Positions 9,137-21,379 of a stretch of 42,238 nt of DNA are shown here, in pieces. The number at the start of each line of letters is the position of its first letter. The first letter of the stretch is position 1. Source of the DNA: an uncultured Actinomycetales bacterium (GTDB taxonomy: Bacteria; Actinomycetota; Actinomycetes; S36-B12). The notes under the pieces are model-generated. The model searched no databases, was not told where the DNA came from, and saw only the letters and a list, made by a program, of their open reading frames with translations. Location of the stretch: assembly GCA_913063435.1 (NCBI GenBank), contig CAJXYI010000023.1:1-42238 (forward strand), written 5' to 3'. The position numbers and the translations under genes were made by a program.

Positions 9137-9385
9137 TCAACCTCCTGTACGAACGAGCAGACCGACGGCCACGATCGAGGCCGCCCAGATCGCACCGACC
9201 CCGATGGTGAGTCGATCCAGGTTCTTCTCCGCCACTGATGAGCCACCGATCGATGAGGTCACGCCGCCACCGAACAGATCCGACAACCCGCCGCCCTTAC
9301 CGCGATGCAGCAGGATCAGCACGATCAGGATCACGCTGGTGATGACCAGCAGAAGCGACAGCCCGATGATCAAGGCAGTCGTCAT
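9137..9385 (-). CDS. secG: preprotein translocase subunit SecG
   Basis: Small accessory subunit of the SecYEG protein-export channel in the cytoplasmic membrane. The 82 residues form two transmembrane helices (about 3-26 and 60-78) joined by a glycine-rich loop, HRGKGGGLSDLFGGG, that is diagnostic of the family. It lies between tpiA (94 bases upstream) and rbpA (four bases downstream), as in other actinobacteria. A purine-rich GAGGGGAATGAG precedes the ATG. Confidence 0.94.
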   Translation of the reverse strand: MTTALIIGLSLLLVITSVILIVLILLHRGKGGGLSDLFGGGVTSSIGGSSVAEKNLDRLTIGVGAIWAASIVAVGLLVRTGG

Positions 9386-9407
9386 GGCTCATTCCCCTCG
9401 GATGCAG

Positions 9408-9427
9408 GGCCCCTCACGATGGGGGCC
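9408..9427. other. GC-rich hairpin in the tpiA-secG gap
   Basis: GGCCCC (9408-9413) pairs with GGGGCC (9422-9427) across an eight-base loop in the 94-base gap between tpiA and secG. There is no T-run, so it is not a classical terminator; it might attenuate or stabilise the transcript. A TAGCGT box further upstream on the minus strand could serve a separate secG promoter. Both are weak calls. Confidence 0.25.
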
Positions 9428-9479
9428 GGGTTTCGACCGGTGTGCAACCCGCGCGACGCTATCACGCAGGGGGTGATGA

Positions 9480-10265
9480 TCATGCTTCCGGCGCGGGGTG
9501 CAGCCGATAGCGGACGATCCCCACGAATTCCTCCGCATCCAGGCTGGCGCCTCCGATCAAGGCCCCATCGATATCCGTCTGGGCCATGATCCCCGCGATA
9601 TTCGTGAGCTTGACCGAGCCTCCGTACAGAATCCGACACTCCCCCGCGACATCCTGCGAGACGTGCTCGGCCAGATGATGGCGCAGCGCTGAACAGACTT
9701 CCTGCGCATCCTCGGGAGTTGCCACCTCCCCGGTTCCGATCGCCCATAACGGCTCGTAGGCGATCACGATGGATCCGACCTGCTCGGTGGTCAAACCCGA
9801 GATCGATCCCGCCAACTGCGCGACGGTGTAGTCGATGTGGTCACCGGATTGGCGGACAGCGAGATCTTCACCGACACACACGATCGGGGTGATCTGCTGG
9901 CCCAGGGCCGCAGCTGCCTTCGCGGCGACCACCTCATCGGTTTCGTCATGATACGTACGTCGCTCGCTGTGTCCCACCGTGACGAAATCGCATCCGAGCT
10001 TGGCCAGCATGGCGGCTGAGATCTCGCCGGTGTAGGCACCGGACACGTGCGCGGAAACGTCCTGGGCCCCGTAGTCGATCCGATACCCATCTGCGTCGAT
10101 GAGGGTCTGCACCGAACGCAGATCGGTGAAGGGCGGGAGGACGACCACATCGACGGCTTCGAAGTCCTCATCGGACAGCGCGAAAGCGATCTTCTGCACC
10201 AGGGCGATCGCTTCGAAATGGTTGACGTTCATCTTCCAGTTGCCAGCCATCAGCGGTTTGCGCAT
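9480..10265 (-). CDS. tpiA: triosephosphate isomerase
   Basis: Interconverts dihydroxyacetone phosphate and glyceraldehyde-3-phosphate. The 261-residue TIM barrel carries the catalytic residues K11 (GNWKMN), H99 (VGHSERR) and E171 ([10 protein letters not shown]), and the phosphate-binding GGSV and IGGASL loops. ATG 10265 matches the usual N-terminus ([13 protein letters not shown]). An in-frame ATG at 10346 would add 27 residues, which is not typical of the family. Third gene of gap-pgk-tpiA; pgk ends 87 bases upstream, a gap with an AT-rich patch that could hold an extra promoter. Confidence 0.96.
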   Translation of the reverse strand: MRKPLMAGNWKMNVNHFEAIALVQKIAFALSDEDFEAVDVVVLPPFTDLRSVQTLIDADGYRIDYGAQDVSAHVSGAYTGEISAAMLAKLGCDFVTVGHSERRTYHDETDEVVAAKAAAALGQQITPIVCVGEDLAVRQSGDHIDYTVAQLAGSISGLTTEQVGSIVIAYEPLWAIGTGEVATPEDAQEVCSALRHHLAEHVSQDVAGECRILYGGSVKLTNIAGIMAQTDIDGALIGGASLDAEEFVGIVRYRLHPAPEA

Positions 10266-10352
10266 GTTCAAGGGAATCCCGTCCTCGAAGGAGTGTTCAC
10301 AAAATAATTCATCGTCGGGTCGGACCGCACAGAGGGCCCTGGCCATGAGGTC

Positions 10353-12628
<2,276 letters not shown>

Positions 12629-12736
12629 CTATCGACTGGCGCGATATACGGGGCAGTGCCCAAAGTCCTGCACGGTCAGGCTAGGCCGAGACAGGTCAGA
12701 CGTGCGGGGTCCTGCGACGTGCACCACGGTGAGGGG

Positions 12737-13732
12737 TCAGGACTCCTCCCAATCCCCGTTGAGCATCTCCTCGGTCAATGCCGCTTCGGTACCTGGGATG
12801 CCCAATTCCTCTGCCCGGCGATCAGCCGTCGACAGCAGTCGACGGATACGTCCGGCTACCGCATCCTTAGTCAGCGGAGGGTCAGCGAGCGCCCCGAGTT
12901 CCTCGAGACTCGCCTGGCGATGTTCCAGCCGCAGTCTCCCCGCCTGAGCCAGGTGATCGGGGACGTCGTCACCGAGGATCTCCAATGCCCGACTGACCCG
13001 CGCGCCCGCGGCCACGGCGGCTCGAGCTGAGCGCCGAAGATTCGCGTCGTCGAAGTTCGCCAGGCGGTTGGCTGTCGCTCGCACCTCGCGCCGCATGCGG
13101 CGCTCCTCCCAGACCAAGACCGACGAGTGCGCGCCCATTCGGGTCAACATCGCTGCAATCGCATCTCCATCGCGAATCACGACACGGTCGACGCCGCGAA
13201 TCTCGCGGGACTTGGCTGCGATTCCCAGACGACGCGCTGCACCCACGAGTGCCAGTGCCGCCTCCTGCCCGGGACAGGTGATCTCCAAAGCCCCCGACCG
13301 CCCCGGTTCGGTCAGGGAGCCATGAGCCAGGAAAGCTCCCCGCCACGCTGCCTCGGCGTCGCAGAGACCACCGTTGACGACAGTCGGTGGCAGGCCACGG
13401 ATCGGGCGCCCCAACGGATCGACCAGACCAGTCTGTCGGGCCAGGTGGTCCCCACCGCGCACGACGCGCACCACATAACGGCTGCCCTTGCGCATTCCCG
13501 ATGAGGAGACGATGGCTACGTCACTGTCGGAGTTATACACATCAGCGAGGGTCCTTCGCAGGCGACGCGCGATCGCACCCGCGTCGAGATCAGCCTCTAC
13601 GACGACCTGACCACTGATGACATGTAGACCGCCGGAAAACCTCAGTAGCGCCGATGCTTCCGCCCGTCGGCAACACGTCCGAGTGACGTCGAGGCGACTG
13701 AGCTCATCCTTGACCTCGCTCGTCAACGCCAT
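12737..13732 (-). CDS. whiA: sporulation/cell-division transcription regulator WhiA
   Basis: WhiA is a DNA-binding protein with a LAGLIDADG-like N-terminal domain and a C-terminal helix-turn-helix. In Streptomyces it acts with WhiB in sporulation septation, and in non-sporulating Gram-positives it affects division. The 331 residues match family landmarks closely: [39 protein letters not shown], the highly conserved [18 protein letters not shown], and [18 protein letters not shown] in the helix-turn-helix. Presence does not prove sporulation, since most actinobacteria have it. A GGTGGA precedes the ATG. It follows yvcK by 81 bases in the classic order uvrC-rapZ-yvcK-whiA. Confidence 0.95.
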   Translation of the reverse strand: MALTSEVKDELSRLDVTRTCCRRAEASALLRFSGGLHVISGQVVVEADLDAGAIARRLRRTLADVYNSDSDVAIVSSSGMRKGSRYVVRVVRGGDHLARQTGLVDPLGRPIRGLPPTVVNGGLCDAEAAWRGAFLAHGSLTEPGRSGALEITCPGQEAALALVGAARRLGIAAKSREIRGVDRVVIRDGDAIAAMLTRMGAHSSVLVWEERRMRREVRATANRLANFDDANLRRSARAAVAAGARVSRALEILGDDVPDHLAQAGRLRLEHRQASLEELGALADPPLTKDAVAGRIRRLLSTADRRAEELGIPGTEAALTEEMLNGDWEES

Positions 13733-13813
13733 GTGTCCACCATGATCATGCCGTCATCCTGCCACGCCGATGCCATCAACCGCGTCAACTGCCGTAACCC
13801 GCTGAACCACAAC

Positions 13814-14776
13814 TCATCCCTGCCCACGTTCGCGCACTCCATCCGGCCCACCGATGACGTCACTGAGGGCGTCGGCGAGAAGATCCGGATCATGTGCCAG
13901 GCCACCCGAGACCCGGCAGATCCGCACTCGCGCTCCTAATCGTTGGGACTCCCGTCGCAGTTGTTCGAGATCATCCACATGATCGCGATCCGCGAGAACC
14001 GTATCGATACCAACGTCAGGAAACAGGCGCGCCCATGCCGAGAGATATTCATGGGCGGGATATCCCTCTGTCTCCCCAGCCTCACCCATGAGATTGACGA
14101 TGACCACCCGGTGTGCGGAACTCTCCTCGATCGCCTGACGAATCGAGGGAACGAGCAGGTGCGGTAGCACGCTCGTGTACCACGAGCCAGGTCCGAACAC
14201 GATCAGGTCGGCCCCCTCGATGGCTCTCACTGCCGGTGCACAGGCAGCCGGATCGCTCGGCTCGAGCCGCATCTGCTCGATGAATCCCCGAGTTTGGGAG
14301 ATCGCCGCCTGCCCGCGCACTTCGACGCTGCCATCTGCCGTCCGTACCTGTGTGATCAGATCAGTAGCCATAAGGCAGTTCGGGAACACTCGCCCGCGGG
14401 TGCGCATCGCCTCGCTGAGAATCGTCAATCCCGCGATAACGTCTCCGGTCTCCTCCCACAGGGCAGCGAGCACGAGATTCCCTAGTGCATGACCTCCGAC
14501 ATCGACCTCTCCATCGAAGCGATGCTGAAGCACCGCACGCCATTGGGTTCCCTGCTCGTCATCGGGCATCAATGCCGCAACAGCCATCCGCAGATCTCCC
14601 GGGGGAGGTATGCGCAGATGCTGTCTCAGTCGTCCGCTGGAGCCACCGTCATCGACAGTTCCGACCAACCCGGTGACCTGATTCGAGATCGATGCCAGGG
14701 ACCGCAGCGTCACCGATAATCCATGACCGCCACCGAGTGCAACGACCGCGGGATATTCCTTCGGCCGGTCACTCAC
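13814..14776 (-). CDS. yvcK: YvcK/CofD-like UDP-sugar-binding protein (gluconeogenesis factor)
   Basis: Member of the CofD-like family. In Bacillus YvcK binds UDP-sugars and is needed on gluconeogenic carbon sources; the mycobacterial relative CuvA affects cell-wall synthesis. The 320 residues include the N-terminal LGGGHGL (14-20), the loop GTVDDGGSSGRLR, a GHALGNL segment and the FGPGSWYTSVLPHLL motif. The GTG start at 14776 overlaps the end of rapZ by eight bases (GTGAGTGA), which implies coupled translation; the frame runs further upstream only inside rapZ. No enzymatic activity is assumed. Confidence 0.93.
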   Translation of the reverse strand: MSDRPKEYPAVVALGGGHGLSVTLRSLASISNQVTGLVGTVDDGGSSGRLRQHLRIPPPGDLRMAVAALMPDDEQGTQWRAVLQHRFDGEVDVGGHALGNLVLAALWEETGDVIAGLTILSEAMRTRGRVFPNCLMATDLITQVRTADGSVEVRGQAAISQTRGFIEQMRLEPSDPAACAPAVRAIEGADLIVFGPGSWYTSVLPHLLVPSIRQAIEESSAHRVVIVNLMGEAGETEGYPAHEYLSAWARLFPDVGIDTVLADRDHVDDLEQLRRESQRLGARVRICRVSGGLAHDPDLLADALSDVIGGPDGVRERGQG

Positions 14777-15692
14777 GCCCGAGATCCCGATGCATGACCA
14801 GAGTCTCCACCCCGTGCTTGACCAACCTCGTGGAGAGATTCTCCGCCATCGCCACACTGCGATGCTTCCCACCGGTGCAGCCGACGGCGATCGTGACGTA
14901 CCTCTTGCCCTCCCGCAGATACCCTGCCGCCATCATGTCCACCAGTCGCGATGCCATGTCCAAGAAGGAGCGCGCATCCGGCTGGTCGAGGACATAGTCA
15001 TTCACCTCAGCCTGCAAACCCGTGTGTTCGCGCAGTTCTGCGACCCAATGCGGGTTCGGCAGAAAGCGGACATCCAGAACCATGTCGGCGTCCACCGGCA
15101 ATCCGTACTTGAAACCGAAGGACATCACGGTCGCACGGAGAGCGATGTCGTCAGTATCGCCGAAGGCCGCGTCGATCTTGCGCCGAAGATCATGGACGTT
15201 CAACGTCGTCGTGTCGATAACGAGATCAGCATCTCCACGCAGCGATCCCAATGCATCGCGTTCACGGCGAAGCCCATCGATGAGCCGCTCCCCATGCTGA
15301 AGTGGATGAGGTCGGCGACTACTTTCGAAACGCCGCACGAGAGCCTCGTCGGAGGCCTCGAGGAAAACCACCCGGACGGGTATGTCGAGTTGACGCAGGC
15401 GGTTGAGGGCCTGCGACACGTCATCGAAGAACCGGCCACCGCGGACGTCGACTACGACGGCGAGTCGGTCGATCTGTCCGCCGGCTGACAGTGTGGCCAC
15501 GCTGTCGGGGATCAGGCTCGGCAGCAGGTTATCGATGACGAACCAGCCCAGATCCTCGAGCGCCCGGGCTGCCGTCGACCTCCCTGCCCCCGACATTCCC
15601 GTGACCAGCGCGACCTCCATACCTCCCACCTGCGGCATCGTGCCATCGGGCGCTGCGCTTTGACGAGCGTCGCGATCATCCGAACCGGTCAC
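14769..15692 (-). CDS. rapZ: RapZ-like nucleotide-binding protein
   Basis: RapZ/YvcJ family P-loop protein. In E. coli RapZ is an adaptor that delivers the small RNA GlmZ to RNase E and so controls glucosamine-6-phosphate synthase; the role in actinobacteria is less clear. The 307 residues carry a Walker [10 protein letters not shown] (32-40), [22 protein letters not shown], the FGFKYGLP segment and the C-terminal [14 protein letters not shown], which holds the metabolite-binding residues in E. coli RapZ. The GTG start overlaps the uvrC stop by four bases. Confidence 0.93.
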   Translation of the reverse strand: MTGSDDRDARQSAAPDGTMPQVGGMEVALVTGMSGAGRSTAARALEDLGWFVIDNLLPSLIPDSVATLSAGGQIDRLAVVVDVRGGRFFDDVSQALNRLRQLDIPVRVVFLEASDEALVRRFESSRRPHPLQHGERLIDGLRRERDALGSLRGDADLVIDTTTLNVHDLRRKIDAAFGDTDDIALRATVMSFGFKYGLPVDADMVLDVRFLPNPHWVAELREHTGLQAEVNDYVLDQPDARSFLDMASRLVDMMAAGYLREGKRYVTIAVGCTGGKHRSVAMAENLSTRLVKHGVETLVMHRDLGRE

Positions 15693-17611
15693 GGTCGACC
15701 ACCTCCATCAATGACCTCTCCCGGAGCGGAAGCATCCTGTTGCGCCTGATCGTTCATCATGTCACCGACGCCCAGGGCATCATGAATGCGTTGGGCGAGT
15801 TCGGGGCCGATCCCCGATGTTTCTTGCAGCTGCTCGATGGTTGCCTCGCGGATTCGCTTCACCGAGCCGAAGGAGCGCAAGAGTTGGCGCTGCTTCGCCG
15901 GACCCAAGCCCGAGACGGAATCCAATGCGGACGTGGCGATTTTCCGACTGCGCGTTCGACGTTGATGGCGAAGTGCGGTCCGATGCGCTTCATCGCGAAT
16001 CCGCTGCAGCATGAATAGTCCCTCGCTCGTTCTCGGAAGAATGAGCGGTTCGGGATCGTCAGGCCGCCAGACCTCTTCCAACCGCTTGGCCAGGCCCACG
16101 ACAGGGACGTCGCTCATCCCGCATTCGGTCAACGCTCGCGACGCGGCCGCGACCTGTGGGGCTCCACCATCGATGACGAGCAATTGCGGCGGATAGGCAG
16201 ACGTCCTCGTCGGATTGCGAGCGGATGCAGACTCGTCCCGAGGTCGAAATCGGCGCGACACCACCTCGTGAACCGCCCTCGTGTCATCGATGGCTCCTTC
16301 ATCGCTGATGGTGTACGAACGGTAGTCCCGTGGTCGTGGCGCACCATCTTCGAAGACCACAAGGGAACCCACGACTCCCTCGCCGCCAAGATGTGAAATG
16401 TCGACGCACTCGATGCGCAGAGGGGCTTCGGGGAGATCCAGCATGTGCTGTATGTCGGAGATCGCGCGGCTACGAGCCGTGATGTCACCTGCACGTCGGG
16501 CCTTATGCAGCGATAGCGCCTGCTCGGCATTGGTCGTTACCGTTTGCCACAGGGATCGCTTCTGACCACGTTGGGGAACGATGGCTGATACCGGTCCGCC
16601 CCTGATCTCAGCCAGCAGATCGACCATCGCCGAATCTGGTTCGACCGGGACGATCACCGTACGAGGGATGGATTCCGGTTCGACATACAACTGCTGCATG
16701 AGTCGGGTGAGAAGTCCAGGAGTATCGATGTCCTCGACCTTCTCGACGACTAGTGTCCGCTGCCCGCGGATCCGACCGTCGCGGACGTGGAATACCTCAA
16801 CAGCCGCTTCGAGTTCATCTTCAGCCAACCCGATGACATCCGCGTTGGTGCCGTCAGACAGCACCACCGTATTCCGTTCCATGGCCCTACGTAATGCGCC
16901 GAGATCATCCCGCAGTCGAGCCGCTGACTCGAAATCCTCGGATTCGGCTGCTTGACGCATCTGTGTTTCGAGCCGCCTCTCGATGGCTGCGGTTCGCCCT
17001 GACATGAAGGATGCGAACTCGTCGACGAGTCGGCGGTGTTCCTGAGCGTCGATCCTGCCCACGCACGGCGCCGAGCACTTGTCGATATAGGCGAGGAGGC
17101 AGGGGCGTCCCACCTGCGCTGCTCGTCGGAAGACACCGTCGGTGCAGGTTCGTATCGGAAAGACACGAAGCACTAGGTCGAGGGTCTCCCGGATAGCCCA
17201 GGCATGTGCGTAAGGACCGAAGTAGCGCGCTCCTTTTCGCTTGGCGCCCCGGCCGACGTACGCACGTGGGAATTCCTCCCCCAGGGTGAGGATGAGGTAC
17301 GGGTAGGACTTGTCGTCGCGATAGCGAACGTTGAACCGTGGATCGAATTCCTTGATCCAGGTGTACTCCAGGGCGAGAGCTTCGACCTCAGTACCCACAG
17401 TGACCCAGTCGACCTCGCTGGCGGCCTCGACCATCGCGCGCGTGCGTGGATGCAACCCCGCGACATCAGCGAAATACGAGGACAGTCTCGACCGCAGCGA
17501 CTTGGCCTTGCCGACATAGACAACCCGACCGTGCGCATCGCGGAAGCGATAGACACCCGGCTGATCGGGCACTGTTCCCGGTGCCGGGCGATAGGTCGAT
17601 GGGTCTGCCAC
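15689..17611 (-). CDS. uvrC: excinuclease ABC subunit UvrC
   Basis: Makes both incisions flanking a DNA lesion after UvrA and UvrB have located it. Domains in order over 640 residues: GIY-YIG endonuclease (about 13-95, PGVYRF and [17 protein letters not shown]); a cysteine cluster near 155-185 (C[18 protein letters not shown]) like the iron-sulfur cluster site reported in UvrC; a UVR helix pair (about 205-245) for UvrB contact; the RNase H-like nuclease with [11 protein letters not shown] and VIDGG; and a C-terminal double helix-hairpin-helix ([23 protein letters not shown]). The GTG start is supported by a TACGCT box seven bases upstream. It leads the block uvrC-rapZ-yvcK-whiA. Confidence 0.96.
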   Translation of the reverse strand: MADPSTYRPAPGTVPDQPGVYRFRDAHGRVVYVGKAKSLRSRLSSYFADVAGLHPRTRAMVEAASEVDWVTVGTEVEALALEYTWIKEFDPRFNVRYRDDKSYPYLILTLGEEFPRAYVGRGAKRKGARYFGPYAHAWAIRETLDLVLRVFPIRTCTDGVFRRAAQVGRPCLLAYIDKCSAPCVGRIDAQEHRRLVDEFASFMSGRTAAIERRLETQMRQAAESEDFESAARLRDDLGALRRAMERNTVVLSDGTNADVIGLAEDELEAAVEVFHVRDGRIRGQRTLVVEKVEDIDTPGLLTRLMQQLYVEPESIPRTVIVPVEPDSAMVDLLAEIRGGPVSAIVPQRGQKRSLWQTVTTNAEQALSLHKARRAGDITARSRAISDIQHMLDLPEAPLRIECVDISHLGGEGVVGSLVVFEDGAPRPRDYRSYTISDEGAIDDTRAVHEVVSRRFRPRDESASARNPTRTSAYPPQLLVIDGGAPQVAAASRALTECGMSDVPVVGLAKRLEEVWRPDDPEPLILPRTSEGLFMLQRIRDEAHRTALRHQRRTRSRKIATSALDSVSGLGPAKQRQLLRSFGSVKRIREATIEQLQETSGIGPELAQRIHDALGVGDMMNDQAQQDASAPGEVIDGGGRP

Positions 17612-17618
17612 ACCACCC

Positions 17619-17624
17619 AGCGTA
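17619..17624 (-). promoter_or_regulatory. -10 box of uvrC (TACGCT), leaderless start
   Basis: Minus-strand TACGCT (TANNNT) ends seven bases before the uvrC GTG at 17611. No convincing -35 and no LexA-type box (TCGAAC-N4-GTTCGA) was seen nearby, so SOS control is not supported. Confidence 0.5.
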
Positions 17625-17650
17625 GGCGGTCGGTGCCGATGGACCGGTGA

Positions 17651-18175
17651 TCAGCCGGCGACGATGAATCCATCGACGATGTTCACCGATGCTCCGGCGA
17701 GCCCTTGAACGGCCGGCCCTCGGATCACATCGCCGTTCTCGGCGGAGAACAGCGAACCGTGACACGGGCAGAGGATCTCGTTGTCGGACACCTCGGACAC
17801 CAGGCAGCCCTGGTGCGGGCATACCGCTGTGAAGGCCTGGATATCTCCCTCGGCCGGTTGGGTCACCACGATCTTGGGTCCGTCGAAGACCTGTCCGCCA
17901 CCAACGGGGATATCCGACACCGGCGCTAAAGCGCCATCAGGTGTTCCTCCCGTCGTCGTTGTGGGGGCGGGAGTCGTCGGAGCTGGCGTCGTCGGGTCGG
18001 GCGCTGCACCGGTAGCCGAGGTTGCCGTCGTCGTCGGAGCGGCATCCCCACCGCCACCACAGGCCGCCAGGACCCCGGCCGCGCTGATAGCGCCCCCTGC
18101 GGCGATCACTGCTCGGCGGGACACGGTGCGACGAGTCTGTGAACCGGTGGTGGGCTCTGTCGAGGCATCAGTCAT
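17651..18175 (-). CDS. Tat-exported Rieske [2Fe-2S] lipoprotein
   Basis: The 174 residues start with a twin-arginine signal (TRRTVSRRAV) followed by a hydrophobic core and a lipobox GVLAAC, so the protein is probably exported folded and anchored by a lipidated C39. A Thr/Pro/Ala repeat linker (about residues 47-78, PTTPAPTTPAPTTTT) leads to a small Rieske domain. The [2Fe-2S] ligands are C119 and H121 (CPHQGC) and C136 and H139 (CPCHGS), with C124 and C138 as the usual disulfide pair. An electron-transfer role outside the membrane is likely; the partner is unknown. Its place between uvrA and uvrC is shared with other actinobacteria and does not imply a repair function. The start is supported by a TAGCCT box six bases upstream. 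Confidence 0.9.
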   Translation of the reverse strand: MTDASTEPTTGSQTRRTVSRRAVIAAGGAISAAGVLAACGGGGDAAPTTTATSATGAAPDPTTPAPTTPAPTTTTGGTPDGALAPVSDIPVGGGQVFDGPKIVVTQPAEGDIQAFTAVCPHQGCLVSEVSDNEILCPCHGSLFSAENGDVIRGPAVQGLAGASVNIVDGFIVAG

Positions 18176-18181
18176 GGGGCC

Positions 18182-18187
18182 AGGCTA
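18182..18187 (-). promoter_or_regulatory. -10 box of the Rieske gene (TAGCCT), leaderless start
   Basis: Minus-strand TAGCCT ends six bases before the ATG at 18175. It sits in the 19-base gap after uvrA, so the Rieske gene probably has its own promoter rather than depending on uvrA read-through. Confidence 0.5.
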
Positions 18188-18194
18188 ACCCGAG

Positions 18195-21170
18195 TCACCC
18201 GGAACGGCGATTCCGCACAGCCGTCGGCCGCGTCCTCGCCGGACTTTTCCTGGCCGGAGTCGTGTTCGCCGGAGACTTCTTGGCCCGAGACTTCTTGGCC
18301 CGAGACTTCTTGGCCGCTGCCTTCTTCGACGCTGTGCCGAGCATGGGGGCGAGATGCGTTCCCGTGTGGCTGGCCAGATTCGCGGCGATGTCCTCTGGGG
18401 TTCCCGTCGCAACGACGATCCCACCTCCAGACCCACCCTCGGGGCCCATATCGATGATCCAGTCAGCCGACTTGACCACATCGAGGTTGTGCTCGATGAC
18501 GATGACGGTGTTGCCCTTGTCGACGAGACCCTGCAGGACAAGGAGGAGTTTGCGGATGTCTTCGAAGTGCAATCCCGTCGTCGGTTCGTCGAGGACGTAG
18601 ACGGTGCGTCCCGTGGATCGCTTCTGAAGCTCCGAAGCCAGCTTCACTCGTTGCGCCTCGCCACCGGACAGCGTCGGAGCTGATTGGCCGAGGCGGACGT
18701 AGCCGAGCCCGACATCGACCAGTGTGCGCAGGTGACGGGCGATCGGCGGAACTGCCTCGAAGAAGTCCAACGCCTCCTCGATCGGCATATCGAGGACCTC
18801 GGCGATGGTCTTGCCCTTGTAGTGCACCTCGAGGGTTTCCCGGTTGTAGCGCGCGCCGTGACAGACCTCGCAGGGCACATACACGTCGGGTAGGAAATTC
18901 ATCTCGATGCGCAAGGTGCCATCCCCCGAGCACGCCTCGCATCGCCCGCCCTTCACGTTGAAAGAGAACCGGCCGGGCTGATAGCCCCGGACCTTCGCCT
19001 CGGGAGTCTCGGAGAACAGTCGGCGGACATGATCGAATACCCCGGTGTAGGTCGCCGGGTTGCTTCGCGGGGTTCGACCGATCGGACTTTGATCCACGTG
19101 AACGACCTTGTCCAGATGTTCCAGCCCCTGCACACGCCGGTGGCGCCCGGGGACCGTCCTTGCGCCGTGCAGTTCCCGAGCGAGCACGTTGTAGAGAATG
19201 TCGTTCACGAGGGTCGACTTACCCGAACCGCTCACGCCGGTTACCGCCACCAGGCATCCCAGCGGGAACTCCACCGCCACATCTCGCAGGTTGTGCTCCT
19301 TCGCTCCATCGACGGTCAACATCCGGCCCGGGGTTATCGGACGTCTGATCTGAGGGACCTCGATCGAGCGCCGACCTGCCAGATACGCCCCCGTGAGGGA
19401 CTCCTCAGTCTCGAGGAGGTCTGAATACGGCCCGCTGACGACAATGCGCCCACCGTGTTCACCCGCACCGGGACCGATGTCGACAATCCAATCCGCCGTG
19501 CGGATCGTGTCCTCGTCATGCTCGACGACGATGAGGGTGTTGCCCAGGTCGCGCAGCCTCACCAGCGTCTCGATGAGCCGGTGGTTGTCCCGCTGATGCA
19601 GACCGATGCTGGGCTCATCCAGAACATAGAGGACACCCACCAGGCCTGACCCGATTTGCGTCGCGAGGCGGATCCGCTGCGCCTCCCCACCCGCCAATGT
19701 CCCAGCCGGTCGATCGAGGGAGAGGTAATCCAGTCCGACATCGACGAGAAAGGCCAATCTCTCGTTGACCTCTTTCATGACCCTGGCGGCGATCTGGGAG
19801 TCCCGCTGGTCGAGTTCCAAGTCGGCGAGGAACCGCGCCGCCTCCCCGATCGGCATCGCAGAAACCTCGGCGATATTCCGTCCGGCGATGGTGACAGCAA
19901 GACTCACCGGCTTGAGCCTCGCGCCCCCGCATTCGGCACAGGGAACCTCGCGCATGTAACCGGCGAACTTCTCCCTACTGGTGTCTGTTTCCGCCTCGGC
20001 ATGCCGGCGTTCGATGTAGGGAACGACACCCTCGAACGTGGTGTAGTAGCTGCGTTGGCGTCCGTACCGGTTGCGGTAACGCACATGCACCTCGGTGGGG
20101 TGCCCGGTCAGAATCGCCTTGCGCGCTTTCGCCGGGAGGTCTCTCCACGGCGCATCCGTATCGAATCCCATCTCATCGGCGAGTGCCTCGAGCAGCCGGG
20201 AGAAGTAGTCGGTGACATGCCCGGCCGACCATGGGGCTATGGCACCGTCGGCCAGGCTCAGTTCGTCGTCGGGGACGACGAGTTCGGGGTCGACCTTCAT
20301 TCGGGTGCCCAGGCCTGAGCACGCCGGGCAGGCCCCGAACGGGGAATTGAACGAGAACGACCGGGGTTCGAGCTCTTCGAAACTCAAGCCATCCTTCATG
20401 CAGGCGAGGTGCTCGCTGAACAGTTGCTCGCGCTCTGGGTCACCCTCCGGCAGGTCGACGAGATCGATAGCGACGAGGCCGCCCGACAGTCTCAGGGCCG
20501 TCTCCACGGAGTCGGTGAGTCGACGACGTGCGGAGTCCTTCACCGCAACCCGATCGACGACGACCTCGATGGAATGCTTCTCGGACTTCTTCAGCCGTGG
20601 TGGATCATCGAGGGTGTGGACGACTCCATCGACTCGCACCCGTGCATATCCCTGGGCCTGCAACTGCCGAAACAGATCCACGTATTCACCCTTGCGTTCT
20701 CGAACGACGGGGCTGAGCACGGCGAACCGCGTCCCCTCGGCCAGTTCGAGCAGCCGGTCGACGATCATCTGAGGTGATTGACGGGCGATTGGTGAACCGC
20801 ACTCAGGACAGTGTGGGCGCCCGATCCGGGCATAGAGCAACCTCAGGTAGTCGTAAACCTCGGTGATGGTGCCGACGGTGGAACGTGGGTTGCGCGAGGT
20901 CGACTTCTGATCGATCGACACCGCGGGAGACAGCCCCTCGATGAAATCGACGTCGGGTTTGTCGAGTTGTCCGAGGAACTGACGGGCGTACGCCGACAGG
21001 CTCTCGACATAGCGGCGCTGGCCCTCGGCGAAGATCGTGTCGAACGCCAGACTGGACTTGCCGGAGCCGGACAGTCCCGTGAAGACGATGAGAGCATCAC
21101 GCGGAAGATCGAGGCTGACATCCTTGAGGTTGTGCTCTCGGGCACCGCGCACGAGCAGGCGATCGGACAC
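18195..21170 (-). CDS. uvrA: excinuclease ABC subunit UvrA
   Basis: Damage-sensing ATPase of nucleotide excision repair; loads UvrB at lesions. The 991 residues contain two ABC-type modules: Walker [10 protein letters not shown] (32-40) and GVSGSGKST (about 640-650), signatures [11 protein letters not shown] and [11 protein letters not shown], and zinc-finger cysteines (CPECG, CPACSG, CAECGG, and CEACSGDG paired with CEVCHG). The GTG at 21170 is chosen because a TACCCT box lies seven bases upstream and [16 protein letters not shown] matches known starts; the frame is open nine codons further. Unusual is a lysine/arginine-rich C-terminal tail of about 45 residues with a KSRAK repeat, absent from E. 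coli UvrA. Confidence 0.96.
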   Translation of the reverse strand: MSDRLLVRGAREHNLKDVSLDLPRDALIVFTGLSGSGKSSLAFDTIFAEGQRRYVESLSAYARQFLGQLDKPDVDFIEGLSPAVSIDQKSTSRNPRSTVGTITEVYDYLRLLYARIGRPHCPECGSPIARQSPQMIVDRLLELAEGTRFAVLSPVVRERKGEYVDLFRQLQAQGYARVRVDGVVHTLDDPPRLKKSEKHSIEVVVDRVAVKDSARRRLTDSVETALRLSGGLVAIDLVDLPEGDPEREQLFSEHLACMKDGLSFEELEPRSFSFNSPFGACPACSGLGTRMKVDPELVVPDDELSLADGAIAPWSAGHVTDYFSRLLEALADEMGFDTDAPWRDLPAKARKAILTGHPTEVHVRYRNRYGRQRSYYTTFEGVVPYIERRHAEAETDTSREKFAGYMREVPCAECGGARLKPVSLAVTIAGRNIAEVSAMPIGEAARFLADLELDQRDSQIAARVMKEVNERLAFLVDVGLDYLSLDRPAGTLAGGEAQRIRLATQIGSGLVGVLYVLDEPSIGLHQRDNHRLIETLVRLRDLGNTLIVVEHDEDTIRTADWIVDIGPGAGEHGGRIVVSGPYSDLLETEESLTGAYLAGRRSIEVPQIRRPITPGRMLTVDGAKEHNLRDVAVEFPLGCLVAVTGVSGSGKSTLVNDILYNVLARELHGARTVPGRHRRVQGLEHLDKVVHVDQSPIGRTPRSNPATYTGVFDHVRRLFSETPEAKVRGYQPGRFSFNVKGGRCEACSGDGTLRIEMNFLPDVYVPCEVCHGARYNRETLEVHYKGKTIAEVLDMPIEEALDFFEAVPPIARHLRTLVDVGLGYVRLGQSAPTLSGGEAQRVKLASELQKRSTGRTVYVLDEPTTGLHFEDIRKLLLVLQGLVDKGNTVIVIEHNLDVVKSADWIIDMGPEGGSGGGIVVATGTPEDIAANLASHTGTHLAPMLGTASKKAAAKKSRAKKSRAKKSPANTTPARKSPARTRPTAVRNRRSG
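18274..18318. repeat. 15-bp tandem repeat in the uvrA 3' end (about 3 units)
   Basis: The unit GACTTCTTGGCCCGA occurs at 18274-18288 and 18289-18303, followed by a partial third copy from 18304. Because the unit is a multiple of three, it encodes an in-frame KSRAK repeat in the basic tail of UvrA. Copy number may vary between strains. Confidence 0.85.
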
Positions 21171-21177
21171 GTGGCCG

Positions 21178-21183
21178 AGGGTA
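21178..21183 (-). promoter_or_regulatory. -10 box of uvrA (TACCCT), leaderless start
   Basis: Minus-strand TACCCT ends seven bases before the GTG at 21170. No LexA-type palindrome was seen next to it. The -35 region lies between this box and the large inverted repeat at 21230-21296. Confidence 0.5.
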
Positions 21184-21229
21184 GTCCGTGGACCCACACG
21201 CCCTACCGCCGCCTCACCCCCACCCCGCG

Positions 21230-21296
21230 TCCGTCTGAGTTACCTGTTTGGTCGTTAACTCACCGAGTTAACGACCAAACAGGTAACTCAGACGGA
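21230..21296. repeat. 32-bp perfect inverted repeat with a 3-base loop, nested substructure
   Basis: Bases 21230-21261 are the exact reverse complement of 21265-21296; the loop is ACC. Each arm contains GAGTTA, 13 bases, then TAACTC, so the order is GAGTTA-N13-TAACTC-ACC-GAGTTA-N13-TAACTC. It is less GC-rich than its surroundings. It lies between the divergent starts of uvrA and the hydrolase gene, a place where a terminator is not expected, and it has no T-run. It may be a mobile palindromic (REP/MITE-like) unit, a protein-binding site or a cruciform. No coding potential was seen in it. Confidence 0.95.
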
Positions 21297-21379
21297 GGAT
21301 TGGGAGGATATGGCGTGGGTCGCGGGAGGATAGGCACTCACGAGGGCTCAGGTGAGGATGATTTGAATAGGAGGATGTC

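Noticed and set aside
9386-9479. tRNA-like T-arm (CCGGTCGAAACCCGG) in the tpiA-secG gap
   Set aside because: No matching acceptor stem, anticodon arm or GGTTCGA-type T-loop; not a tRNA.
17619-21183. LexA/SOS boxes before uvrC and uvrA
   Set aside because: No TCGAAC-N4-GTTCGA-like palindrome near either start by eye; a motif scan would be decisive.
21230-21296. Large palindrome as an intrinsic terminator
   Set aside because: It sits between two divergent gene starts, lacks a T-run, and the stem is much longer than terminator stems.
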